This document shows, piece by piece, positions 54,615-62,961 of a stretch of 64,000 nucleotides of DNA. Location of the stretch: NCBI GenBank assembly GCA_036504035.1, contig DASXVV010000009.1, positions 62,001-126,000 on the forward strand, given 5' to 3'. The notes under the pieces were generated by a model. The model was not told where the DNA came from. It made no database searches and worked only from the letters and a program-made list of their open reading frames with translations. The DNA comes from Candidatus Deferrimicrobiaceae bacterium. Its GTDB lineage: Bacteria; Desulfobacterota; Deferrimicrobia; Deferrimicrobiales; Deferrimicrobiaceae. Within the stretch, counting starts at the first letter, position 1, and each line of letters starts with the position of its first letter. Made by a program: the position numbers and the translations under genes.

Positions 54615-55280
54615 TCAGGCGGCGGCCAGCTCTTTGAGCAGCAGCTTCTTCCCGTAGGCCGCGTTCTTGCGAACGAGCGATTCGGCCAACTCGGCGTCGC
54701 GGGTGCGAAAAGCCTCGATGATCTCCCGATGCTGCCTCGCGGACCCTTCGGTACTGCCGTGCATGGCCAGAATCAGGCGAAATCGCTGGAACTGCAGGAC
54801 CAGGTTCCGGTCGATCGCAGCCAGCCGCTCGTTGCCTGAAGCGGTCACGAAGATCATGTGGAACTCGTTGTGCAGCTCGATCGCCTTGCGCCAGTCCTGG
54901 GCGACGTTGGCGGCCAGCATCGCATCGTTTATCTTGGCCATGAGGTCGATGTCGGCATCGGTCAGCAGATGGGTTGCCTGTCGCGCCGCGAACCCCTCGA
55001 GCACCATCTTGAGATCGTAGAAATCGGAAATATCCTTGGCCGACATCGAGGCGACGATCGCTCCCTTGCGCGGGACGACGACGATGAACCCTTCGGACTC
55101 GAGCTGCCGGAGCGCCTCCCGGACCGGCGTTCGGCTGATGCCGAACCGTTCTGCGAGCTCGGGCTCGGCCATGTGGGAACCGGAAGGAATGGTGCCGTTG
55201 ACGATGGCATTCCGGATTCCGTCGGCGATCCGCTCTCGAAGCGTCGTCTTGGTGTCGATGTGAAGATCGAGCTTGTTCAA
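54615..55280 (-). CDS. GntR-family (FadR/FCD) transcriptional regulator
   Basis: Regulator of 221 residues. N-terminal winged helix (about 10-75: LRERIADGIRNAIVNGTIPS and AERFGISRTPVREALRQLES) and an all-helical FCD effector domain (about 85-215), in which EFHMIF and the later His of GSARQHREIIEA belong to the metal/ligand pocket. TTG at 55280 (MNKLDLHIDTK) after GGGGGGCGG is preferred; the open frame extends to 55493 without homology. Its promoter contains a palindrome probably bound by the protein itself. Effector unknown; it is upstream of selA. Confidence 0.9.
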   Translation of the reverse strand: MNKLDLHIDTKTTLRERIADGIRNAIVNGTIPSGSHMAEPELAERFGISRTPVREALRQLESEGFIVVVPRKGAIVASMSAKDISDFYDLKMVLEGFAARQATHLLTDADIDLMAKINDAMLAANVAQDWRKAIELHNEFHMIFVTASGNERLAAIDRNLVLQFQRFRLILAMHGSTEGSARQHREIIEAFRTRDAELAESLVRKNAAYGKKLLLKELAAA

Positions 55281-55318
55281 CCGCCCCCCTTCACGTCCCG
55301 TTCCCCGGGCACGTCGGA

Positions 55319-55333
55319 GGTATACAGTATACC
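55319..55333. promoter_or_regulatory. Operator palindrome upstream of the gntR-type gene
   Basis: GGTATAC-A-GTATACC is a perfect inverted repeat, the shape of FadR/FCD-type GntR sites. On the minus strand it contains TATACT, a good -10 (five of six), so binding would block transcription of the regulator gene 39 nt downstream. Confidence 0.65.
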
Positions 55334-55357
55334 TTCCGGAAACCGAAACGGTGATGA

Positions 55358-55717
55358 TCATTCTTGCGCATCGAACCAGGCCAGCGCCTCGGACTCGCTC
55401 TCGAACAGCCTGACGCCGCGCGTCGCCCCCATCGTCACGAAGATCTCGGCGCTCATCCCCGCAAGGGAGCAGAAAGCCGCGCGGCCTTCGCATCCTGCCA
55501 CCTTTTCGACCATCGCGGTGATCGAGGAGATGCCGACGCTGTTCATCATCTTCGTCCGCTCGAAGTTGAGCAGCAGGCGGCGCCCCCCGGAATCGAGCAG
55601 CGCATCGACAGCCTCTCCGACGTTGGATCCGGTCCGGCTGTTGAGGTAGCCGAACACCCGGATCACGAGGGTCCGGCCGACCTGTTCCGACTCGATCTCG
55701 GCGTGCCCCTGCATCAT
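55358..55717 (-). CDS. STAS-domain anti-sigma-factor antagonist
   Basis: A single STAS domain of 119 residues of the SpoIIAA/RsbV type. A beta strand with TLVIRVFGYLNSRTGSNV leads to the phosphorylation-site region LNFERTKMMNSVGISSITAM, where a Ser in NSVGI is the usual site. It begins 4 nt after the stop of the ATPase-kinase gene, so it is the likely substrate of that kinase domain in a partner-switching pair. ATG at 55717 is chosen; TTG 55720 and ATG 55714 are adjacent alternatives. Confidence 0.85.
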   Translation of the reverse strand: MMQGHAEIESEQVGRTLVIRVFGYLNSRTGSNVGEAVDALLDSGGRRLLLNFERTKMMNSVGISSITAMVEKVAGCEGRAAFCSLAGMSAEIFVTMGATRGVRLFESESEALAWFDAQE

Positions 55718-55721
55718 CAAT

Positions 55722-58046
55722 TCAACCCGCGTCTACGGATTCGGCGGCAACGGGAGCGGGCCGGTCGAAATACTTGACCAGCCGGACGACGGTTCCCCGT
55801 TCGCCGGTATCGATCTCGACGTCATCGACCAGCTCGCGCATCAGCTTGAGCCCCCAACCGCGATGATTTCCCGCCGCCCGGGACGCCCCCGGACGGAACC
55901 CCTTCCCCTCGTCCTGCACGAAGATCTCGATCTTGGACGGAGAGAGGATGTAACGGAGCTGGACGCGACCCGACTCGGAGCCGCTGTGCTCGAAGGCGTT
56001 GATGCACGCTTCGATGATCGCCATCTTGAGCCGGTCGATCGCATCGGCGTCGAGCGACGCCCATCCCGCGACCTCTTCGACGACGCGCGCGGCAACGATC
56101 TCGGTGTCGGCCTTCATCGGCAGCACCAGCGTGAATTCCACCGTGTCATCGGATGCCCCTTGGCGGGGGGGGGGACCGGCCGGCGTCGCGGCGGGCTGGG
56201 GTGGATTCGGCGGAGCGGACGCGCCCGGCTGCCGCGATTCGTCCATGCCGAAAAGGTTCAGAAAGAGTCGAAGTTGCGATTGGTGCGTGAGCAGGATGCC
56301 TGAGGCGGCCGCCAGCTCGACGGCGCCGGGTTCGACGTGCTCACCGAACAGGAGCCATTTCCTGACCCGGTCGGAGGGGAGCGCCTTCTCGAGCGCCAGC
56401 AGCCGGCACCGGTTTTCGAAATGCGCGACGGCGTCGCGCGTCAGCGTCCTGCCCGGCGAAACGTCGACCGCCCACGCGACCATCTTTTCTTCGGAGTATT
56501 CCCCGTCCTGGAAGCCGTAACCGACGAGGTCGAAGTCGAAGCGGGAACCCGCTCCCTCCGTCCGATACCCCCTGGACACGGCGCTGATCCTGGGCAGCCG
56601 GATCCGATCGGACGCTTCCTCGAGGCCCACCATGATCTCGAGCAGCCCCTTGCCGCCATAGCGATCGCGAAAGCTTTCGAAGTCGAACAGCATCGCGGGC
56701 ACTTCCCGACAATCCCAGCGCCGCATGAGGAGCTTGACCGTGTCCTTGATCGCCTCGCGCTCGTTGCCGGGCAACGTCATCGCGGCATCTGAAAGCCGCG
56801 ACTGGACGATGCCGGAGGCTACCTGGGACGCGCTGCGCCCCATGACGCCCCGTTCGACGCCCCAAAGCAGGAAGTCTTCCAGGACCGGGTCATGACGGAA
56901 TTCGATGTGCTCGAGCTCGGTGCGGACGAGCCCCTTTAGTTCGAGCGCGGCCAGCGCCTCTTCGCCCTCGGCGGGAACCCCTCCGTACAACGTGAGCGCA
57001 CCCTCGACCGAATCGAGCGGGAAACCGTCGCAAAGGACTCTCTTGAGGAACCGGACCGCCCGGGCACGGCGGGTGCGATCCGGCAGCACGCTTTCGAACA
57101 GCGCCTTCCAGTAGCGGTTCAGCCCGCCTTCGGTCACCGATGCGGCGTAAACATTCTCGAAAGCAATCTCGTCGGGGACGGCGCTTCCGTCGAATGCAAG
57201 CTCTTCGGCGAACAACCTGAGGTAGGCAGGAATGCCGCCGAGACGCGAGACGATTCTTGTCCGCACCGCTGTCGGAACCGAAAGCCCGCGACGCTCGCAT
57301 TGCGAATCCCACATCCGGCCGGCGGCCTCGGGGCCGAGCGGGCCGGTTTCCATTATCCGGAAAGTACCGTACAATCCTTCCCTCTTGATCCCTGCGAGGA
57401 TCCGCCCCGGCGTCGAGCCCGAAAGGACGATCGGGAAACGGCCCGATTTGATGAACGGCCGCAAGATGGACAGCAGGGCCCCGTCCGGCACCCCTTCGAT
57501 TTTCGATGCGAACTGGAAGTCGTCGAACAGGATCACGGGGTATACTGTATCGACCGGCCCCGAAAAGGGCGCACCGAACGCGTTGATCAGCGCCGAAAGC
57601 CCGTCACCTGACGAAACGTATCGGCGATGCGCGGCAAGCCGTTCCCGGCAGGACGTGAAACCGAGCGCATCCAGCCGGTCGCACGCGTTTTCCTCGCTGG
57701 ACGCATCGGAGGGGGCGGCCTTGTGGAACGCCAGGAGTTGCCCGAGATATTCGCGCAGGAAATGATCCGCCAGCGCGATCGGCTGAGTCAGGATCTTGCT
57801 GAAGGCGAAATAGAGCGGAAAGGGGCGGGGAGGCGCAGCCGTCGACAGGTCTCGCAGCGCCGATCCGAGCTTGAGGAGCAGCGAAGTCTTCCCGGCTTCC
57901 GGGGGCCCGTAGAGCATCACGGCCGCCCCGATGCCGCGGCTTCCGTCCAGGCAGGTCCGAAGAAGCACCGACAACTCCGCCTCGCGTCCGAAAAAGAGCT
58001 CGGGCGCGGAATAGCTCGCGGGGCCATGGTGGCGGAACAGGTTCAA
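55722..58046 (-). CDS. STAND-like AAA ATPase fused to an RsbW-type serine kinase
   Basis: Protein of 774 residues with two unrelated modules. The N-terminal AAA/STAND ATPase has Walker A YGPPEAGKTS near 47, Walker B VILFDDFQ near 170, and LSGSTPGRI after it; a helical region with winged-helix character and LELKGLVRTELEHIEFRHDP follows. After a proline-rich linker (around 605-635) comes a GHKL kinase of the RsbW/SpoIIAB class (about 640-765: AIIEACINAFEHSGS, VQDEGKGFRP, GWGLKLMRELVDD). RsbW kinases phosphorylate STAS antagonists and bind sigma factors; the STAS gene follows immediately. TTG at 58046 after GGAAGGGGA is the apparent start. Output unknown. Confidence 0.85.
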   Translation of the reverse strand: MNLFRHHGPASYSAPELFFGREAELSVLLRTCLDGSRGIGAAVMLYGPPEAGKTSLLLKLGSALRDLSTAAPPRPFPLYFAFSKILTQPIALADHFLREYLGQLLAFHKAAPSDASSEENACDRLDALGFTSCRERLAAHRRYVSSGDGLSALINAFGAPFSGPVDTVYPVILFDDFQFASKIEGVPDGALLSILRPFIKSGRFPIVLSGSTPGRILAGIKREGLYGTFRIMETGPLGPEAAGRMWDSQCERRGLSVPTAVRTRIVSRLGGIPAYLRLFAEELAFDGSAVPDEIAFENVYAASVTEGGLNRYWKALFESVLPDRTRRARAVRFLKRVLCDGFPLDSVEGALTLYGGVPAEGEEALAALELKGLVRTELEHIEFRHDPVLEDFLLWGVERGVMGRSASQVASGIVQSRLSDAAMTLPGNEREAIKDTVKLLMRRWDCREVPAMLFDFESFRDRYGGKGLLEIMVGLEEASDRIRLPRISAVSRGYRTEGAGSRFDFDLVGYGFQDGEYSEEKMVAWAVDVSPGRTLTRDAVAHFENRCRLLALEKALPSDRVRKWLLFGEHVEPGAVELAAASGILLTHQSQLRLFLNLFGMDESRQPGASAPPNPPQPAATPAGPPPRQGASDDTVEFTLVLPMKADTEIVAARVVEEVAGWASLDADAIDRLKMAIIEACINAFEHSGSESGRVQLRYILSPSKIEIFVQDEGKGFRPGASRAAGNHRGWGLKLMRELVDDVEIDTGERGTVVRLVKYFDRPAPVAAESVDAG

Positions 58047-58071
58047 GACGGCGATCGTCCCCTTCCCGTTC

Positions 58072-58105
58072 TTCTGGTCATACCGTTATTCTGGTCATGC
58101 CGTTC
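58072..58105. repeat. Two tandem 17-bp direct repeats in a divergent promoter region
   Basis: TTCTGGTCATACCGTTA (58072-58088) is followed directly by TTCTGGTCATGCCGTTC (58089-58105), 15 of 17 bases identical. Located between the ATPase-kinase gene (minus) and the radical SAM gene (plus), where an activator or repressor would bind. Confidence 0.55.
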
Positions 58106-58173
58106 GTCAACGCAATGTATCTCTTTATGCAACGGATTACAAAATCATTCCATGCAAGGTGCCCTTGAAAACG

Positions 58174-60690
58174 ATGAATCGCATTCCCCCTTCCGTCCAG
58201 AAGCCGTCCCGATACAGCGGGTGCGAGGTCCGTCGCTCCCTGCTCTCTCCCGACGCGGCGCAAACCCGCGTCCTGCTGGCGTTTCCCGACGTCTACGAGA
58301 TCGGGATGTCGCACCTCGGAATCCAGCTTTTATACGACATTCTCAACGACCGCCCGGGCACGCTGGCCGAACGGGTCTTCGCACCATGGAACGACATGGA
58401 GTCGCAGCTCCGGGAGAGCGGCGCCCTGCTTGCCTCGCTCGAATCCGGCACCCCGGCGCGCGCCTTTGATATCGTCGGCTTCTCGCTCTGCTACGAGCTG
58501 ACCTACACGAACGTGCTGATGATGCTCGATCTCTCGGGAATCCCCCTGCGCAGCGAAGCGCGAGGCGAAGGCGACCCGCTGGTGATCGGCGGGGGCGTCT
58601 GCACGCTGAACCCCGCGCCGATCGCCCCCTTCTTCGACGCGCTCCTCGTCGGTGACGGCGAGGAGGCGGTGATCGAGATCGTCTCGGCCCACGAAGCCTG
58701 GAAATCGGAGGGCGGCCCGCGCGAAGCGCTCCTTCGCCGCCTGGCCGCCATCGACGGGGTCTACGTCCCGGGGATCTCCGGAAAGGTCACCCGCCGGATC
58801 CTGCCCGACATGTCGCGGTCCCCGCTGCTCCCGTCTCCCATCCTGCCCGCCATGCGCGTGGTGCACGACCGCCTGAGCATCGAGATCTCGCGCGGTTGCA
58901 CGCGCGGATGCCGCTTCTGCCAGGCCGGCTATGTCTACCGCCCCGTCCGCGAGCGCGATCCGCAGACGCTGCTTCGCTACCTGCAGGAAGTCGCCACGCG
59001 GACCGGGTATGACGAAGTCGGACTCCTTTCGCTCTCCGCCGCGGACTACGGCTGCATCGACCGCCTCATCACCGAGGCCATGGAAACGCTTTCCGCAGCG
59101 CGGATCTCCGTCTCGCTCCCCTCGATCCGTCTCGACGCCCTCCGGGAAAACACGGTCCGCCAGATCCGGAAAGTGCGGAAGACCGGCTTCACGCTTGCCC
59201 CGGAGGCCGGCACCGACCGGCTTCGCCGCGCCATCAACAAGGGGATCACCGACGACGAGCTGCTGCGCGTCGCGGACACGATCTACGGGAACGGGTGGCA
59301 GACGATCAAGCTCTACTTCATGCTCGGATTGCCCGGGGAAACGGCCGAGGACGTCCAGGCGATCGGCGAGCTGGTCAAGCGCGTCGCCGCCGTCGCCCGC
59401 AAGCACGGCAAGCGCAACAACGTCACCGCCAGCCTCTCGACCTTCATCCCGAAGCCCCACACCCCGTTCCAGTGGGAGCCGCAGATCAGTCCCGCCGAAT
59501 CCCAGCGGCGCGTGGCGGTCGTCAAGGGAACGGTCGGGCGCGACCGGAACGCCGAGGTCAAATACAATTCACCCGAGGTGTCCGAGCTCGAGGGGGTCTT
59601 CTCCCGGGGCGATGCCCGCCTGGCCGACGCCATCGAGCGCGCGTATCGTGACGGCGCCCGGTTCGACGCCTGGACCGAGCGGTTCTCGGTCCAGCGCTGG
59701 CGCGACGCCTTCGCCGCTTGCGGCATCGACCACCTGCGCTACCTGGAGGGGCGCGACCCGGACGGGGCGCCGCTACCGTGGGATTTCGTCGAGGCGGGGC
59801 TGAACCGCGCATTCCTGATTTCGGAGCGGGCAAAGTCGCTGACCGGCGAGTCGACGCCCGATTGCCGGAACGACGCCTGCTCGGCCTGCGGCGTCTGCGG
59901 GGGGGACATCGCCAATGTCACCTACCGTTCCTCGTCGCAAGACCCCGAGCCCCCGGTCCCATCCGGATCCGACGATGACCGGCAAGCGCCCGATGCGGGG
60001 CCCGTCCTTCCCCCCGAGCAGCGCTACATCGTCCGGATCCGCTTCGCGAAAGAGGGCCCGGCGCGTTACATCAGCGGCCTCGAACTGCAGTCGATCTGGG
60101 CGCGCGTCCTTCGACGCGCCGGCATTCCCGTCGCCTACAGCCGAGGCTTCCATCCGCAGCCCCGCCTGTCGTTCTCGCCTGCACTGCCGGTCGGCACCGA
60201 AAGCACGGCCGAGTTCGTCGAGGCCGAATTCCCGCAACCAGTCCCCATCGAGCGCATCACGGAGGCGCTGTCCTCCGGGCTCCCCGAAGGGATCTCGATC
60301 ATCGAGGCAAGTCGCGTGCCCCCGCTCGGACCCTTTCTTTCCGACTTCGACCTCGTCTGCGAATACCGGATCATCCCCGACGCCGGCCTCCCCCCTTATC
60401 CGGGGACCGACGAACCCTCTGTGGAGCGCGCAAGGAGCGCGTTCCACGCCGCCGACGTCTTCCCGCTGGTCCTTGAAAAGGAAGGCAAGCGCTCCGAGGT
60501 CGACCTGCGGAAGCTCGTGGCCGATTTCCGGATGATCGGCGGCGAACTCTCCATTACAATCGTCCATGGAACAGGCAAGGGCGTCCGCCCGCTCGACGCG
60601 GTCTCCGCACTGCTCGGCGCCGGCTTGTCCCCAGCGAACCACTCCATCAGGAAGGTGTCCGCGGAGCCCCGCCCGCGGCTGATAAATTAA
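58174..60690 (+). CDS. Radical SAM protein (TIGR03960 type) fused to TIGR03936/DUF2344 domain
   Basis: Protein of 838 residues. An N-terminal B12-binding-like domain comes first, then a radical SAM domain whose cluster motif is CTRGCRFC near 242 (CxxxCxxC). The C-terminal ~230 residues (from about 610, with RIRFAKEGPARYISGLELQS and YSRGFHPQPRLSFSPALPVG) are the DUF2344/TIGR03936 domain often encoded separately. The family precedes ribonuclease G/E genes in many bacteria; its substrate is not established as far as I know. It carries an extra Cys cluster near 570-585 (CRNDACSACGVCGG). ATG 58174 is chosen; GTG 58159 and TTG 58165 are alternatives near AAGGTG. Followed by rng after one nucleotide. 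Confidence 0.9.
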   Translation: MNRIPPSVQKPSRYSGCEVRRSLLSPDAAQTRVLLAFPDVYEIGMSHLGIQLLYDILNDRPGTLAERVFAPWNDMESQLRESGALLASLESGTPARAFDIVGFSLCYELTYTNVLMMLDLSGIPLRSEARGEGDPLVIGGGVCTLNPAPIAPFFDALLVGDGEEAVIEIVSAHEAWKSEGGPREALLRRLAAIDGVYVPGISGKVTRRILPDMSRSPLLPSPILPAMRVVHDRLSIEISRGCTRGCRFCQAGYVYRPVRERDPQTLLRYLQEVATRTGYDEVGLLSLSAADYGCIDRLITEAMETLSAARISVSLPSIRLDALRENTVRQIRKVRKTGFTLAPEAGTDRLRRAINKGITDDELLRVADTIYGNGWQTIKLYFMLGLPGETAEDVQAIGELVKRVAAVARKHGKRNNVTASLSTFIPKPHTPFQWEPQISPAESQRRVAVVKGTVGRDRNAEVKYNSPEVSELEGVFSRGDARLADAIERAYRDGARFDAWTERFSVQRWRDAFAACGIDHLRYLEGRDPDGAPLPWDFVEAGLNRAFLISERAKSLTGESTPDCRNDACSACGVCGGDIANVTYRSSSQDPEPPVPSGSDDDRQAPDAGPVLPPEQRYIVRIRFAKEGPARYISGLELQSIWARVLRRAGIPVAYSRGFHPQPRLSFSPALPVGTESTAEFVEAEFPQPVPIERITEALSSGLPEGISIIEASRVPPLGPFLSDFDLVCEYRIIPDAGLPPYPGTDEPSVERARSAFHAADVFPLVLEKEGKRSEVDLRKLVADFRMIGGELSITIVHGTGKGVRPLDAVSALLGAGLSPANHSIRKVSAEPRPRLIN

Positions 60691-60691
60691 C

Positions 60692-62221
60692 GTGCAGAAG
60701 ACCAACAAGCTCATCGTCATCAACGCCGCCTCCTACGAGACGCGCGTGGCCACGCTCGAGTCCGGCATTCTCGTCGATCTGCTGGTCGAGCGGGGCGACG
60801 ACCGGAATCTCGTCGGCAACATATACAAGGGAAAGGTGATCCGGGTGCTCCCCGGGATGCAGGCCGCGTTCGTCGACATCGGGATGGAAAAGGCCGGCTT
60901 CCTGTTCGCGGGCGATTTCGTCACGCCGCACTTCGAGTTCGAGAACGAGACGCCCGAAGACCCCGTGTTGGGCGACGATCTCGGCATACGGCAGGCACGA
61001 TACCCGCAAGACCATTTCCTGCCGCCGATCGAAGGACTGATCCGGGAGGGCCAGCACCTGCTCGTGCAGGTGTCCAAGGAACCGCTGGGGACGAAGGGCG
61101 CGCGGATCACCAGCCACATCACGCTGGCCGGCCGCTACCTCGTGCTTCTCACCTGGTCCGACCACGTGGGGATCTCGCGCCGGATCGAAGACGCCGTCGA
61201 GCGCGACCGCCTCAACCACCTGGTCGAGCGGATCCACCCCGAAGGGATGGGCGCCATCGTCCGCACGGCGGCCGAGGGAAAGACCGAGGCCGAGCTCAAG
61301 GCCGACATCGACTACCTCGCCTGCCTTTGGGATGCGATCCAGAAGAAGACCGACAGCTCGAGCGCCCCGGCGCTCATCCATCGCGACCTGTCGCTGTCGC
61401 TCCGCGCGGTCCGCGATCTTTTCACCGACGACATGGACCGGATCGTCGTCGACGACGAGGAGGAGTACCGGCGCGTCTGCAACTTCGCGGCGCAGTTCTT
61501 CCCGCGCATCCAGGACCGGATCGAGCTTTACTCCGGCACGCAGCCGATCTTCGAGCACTACGGCATCGAGATCGAGCTGGCGCGCGCGCTCGACAAGAAG
61601 GTATGGCTGAAGAGCGGCGGCTACATCGTCATCGAGCAGACCGAGGCGCTCACGGTCATCGACGTCAACACGGGAAAATACGTCGGGCGAACCTCGCTCG
61701 AGGAGACGACGGTCAAGATCAACCTCGAGGCGGTCCGCGAGATCGTCTACCAGCTCCGGCTGCGCAACATCGGCGGGATCATCATCATCGACTTCATCGA
61801 CATGAAGAGCGAAGAAAACCGGGACAAGGTCTACCAGGCCTTGATCGAGGCGCTGCGGGCGGACAAGAGCAAGACGACCATCTGCAAGATCTCCGAGCTG
61901 GGCCTGGTCGAGATGACGCGCAAGCGGGTGCGCGAGAGCCTCTCCCGCTCGACCTCCGAAGCGTGCCCCTATTGCTCGGGCGAAGGCGTCATCAAGTCGC
62001 GCAAGACGATCTGCTACGAGATCTTCCGGGCGATCGAGCGCCAGGGCCCCTCGCTGTCGGGAAAGCAGCTCTCGCTGCAAGTGCACCCTGCGCTCGCCGA
62101 GGAGCTGTTCGGCGACGACCGGAAATACATCGAGACGCTCGAACAGCGCTTCCGGATGACCGTCAACATCTCGGCTTCCGACAAGCTGCACATGGAACAG
62201 TACCGGATGGAGCCGAGCTGA
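60692..62221 (+). CDS. rng: Ribonuclease G/E family endoribonuclease
   Basis: Endoribonuclease for rRNA maturation and mRNA decay. Protein of 509 residues, RNase G length: an S1 RNA-binding domain (about 37-130, GNIYKGKVIRVLPGMQAAFV), a DNase I-like catalytic core with Mg-binding Asp in VIDVNTGKYVG near 321 and IDFIDM near 365, and the Zn-link CPYC near 425. The long RNase E C-terminal scaffold is absent. GTG at 60692 begins one nucleotide after the radical SAM stop, so the pair is co-transcribed. Confidence 0.95.
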   Translation: MQKTNKLIVINAASYETRVATLESGILVDLLVERGDDRNLVGNIYKGKVIRVLPGMQAAFVDIGMEKAGFLFAGDFVTPHFEFENETPEDPVLGDDLGIRQARYPQDHFLPPIEGLIREGQHLLVQVSKEPLGTKGARITSHITLAGRYLVLLTWSDHVGISRRIEDAVERDRLNHLVERIHPEGMGAIVRTAAEGKTEAELKADIDYLACLWDAIQKKTDSSSAPALIHRDLSLSLRAVRDLFTDDMDRIVVDDEEEYRRVCNFAAQFFPRIQDRIELYSGTQPIFEHYGIEIELARALDKKVWLKSGGYIVIEQTEALTVIDVNTGKYVGRTSLEETTVKINLEAVREIVYQLRLRNIGGIIIIDFIDMKSEENRDKVYQALIEALRADKSKTTICKISELGLVEMTRKRVRESLSRSTSEACPYCSGEGVIKSRKTICYEIFRAIERQGPSLSGKQLSLQVHPALAEELFGDDRKYIETLEQRFRMTVNISASDKLHMEQYRMEPS

Positions 62222-62225
62222 TCGC

Positions 62226-62933
62226 CTACCGCTTCTCGAGCAGCTTCCCTTCCTTGTGCATGCCGTACCAGTTCGCCAGGTTGAAGCGGGCCGTCTTGAC
62301 CCGCTCCAGCGGGACGTGAAAGAACGCGGCGGCCTTCCTTTCGACCGACTCGTCCGGCGCGCCTCCGCCGGGCGGCAATCCGGGCGTCGCCTCCGATGAC
62401 GACGCGGTGCCCGCAAGTTCCAGCACCTTCTGTGCAATGTTGAAATCTTCCTCGCGCGGCTGGGCGAACGGCCCGAGCTTCCCGCCCGCGGGTCGACCCG
62501 AGTTGAGCGCCGTCACCTCGGCCTCTGTGGGAAGCCCCCCCGTGATCGAGACCGACCCGGCCCGATAGTCCGCATTCGCGACCGTCAACCCCAGCGGGAT
62601 GGCCCGCTCGTCGTCGTAGATCGACACCGTCACCTTCGCGGCGTCGGGATATTTTTCCTTCATCCGCCGCAGGAGGGTCAGCCCGGTCGGCTTGAGCTGC
62701 TCCGTCTTCGGATTTTCGGGGATGATCGCGTTCGCGGCGATCTCCTGCCCCTTGGCCCCCTTCGATGCGATGACGTCCCGCACGGTCGCCCGCGCCACGG
62801 CCCCGCTCAGGGCCGATTCGGGAAAGAGCCGCTCCATCTCGGACAGGTCCGAAAGCTTCAGGCACCCGGACGCCAGGCACGCAACGGCCAGAACGGCCGC
62901 GAGCGACAGGACCCGGTTCAGTCGATTCCGCAT
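62226..62933 (-). CDS. Predicted lipoprotein of unknown function
   Basis: A 235-residue protein with a lipoprotein signal peptide: basic start MRNRLNRVLS, hydrophobic core, lipobox LASGC with Cys24. The mature part contains no domain I recognise. A central stretch reads VTVSIYDDERAIPLGLTVAN, which looks like a strand-rich fold, and the C-terminal ~35 residues (ERVKTARFNLANWYGMHKEG) look like a helix. ATG at 62933 follows GGAGGAG. Convergent with rng (4-nt gap) and 28 nt after the CCA-adding enzyme. Confidence 0.8.
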   Translation of the reverse strand: MRNRLNRVLSLAAVLAVACLASGCLKLSDLSEMERLFPESALSGAVARATVRDVIASKGAKGQEIAANAIIPENPKTEQLKPTGLTLLRRMKEKYPDAAKVTVSIYDDERAIPLGLTVANADYRAGSVSITGGLPTEAEVTALNSGRPAGGKLGPFAQPREEDFNIAQKVLELAGTASSSEATPGLPPGGGAPDESVERKAAAFFHVPLERVKTARFNLANWYGMHKEGKLLEKR

Positions 62934-62961
62934 GAATCTCCTCCGGAAATGATGATTTGCT

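Noticed and set aside
57539-57552. GGTATACTGTATC, a near copy of the GntR operator, inside the ATPase-kinase gene.
   Set aside because: Only one half-site is intact and it encodes part of the Walker B approach; likely coincidence.
58072-58105. Tandem repeats as the start of a CRISPR array.
   Set aside because: Only two copies, no spacers between them and no cas genes; fits a regulatory site better.
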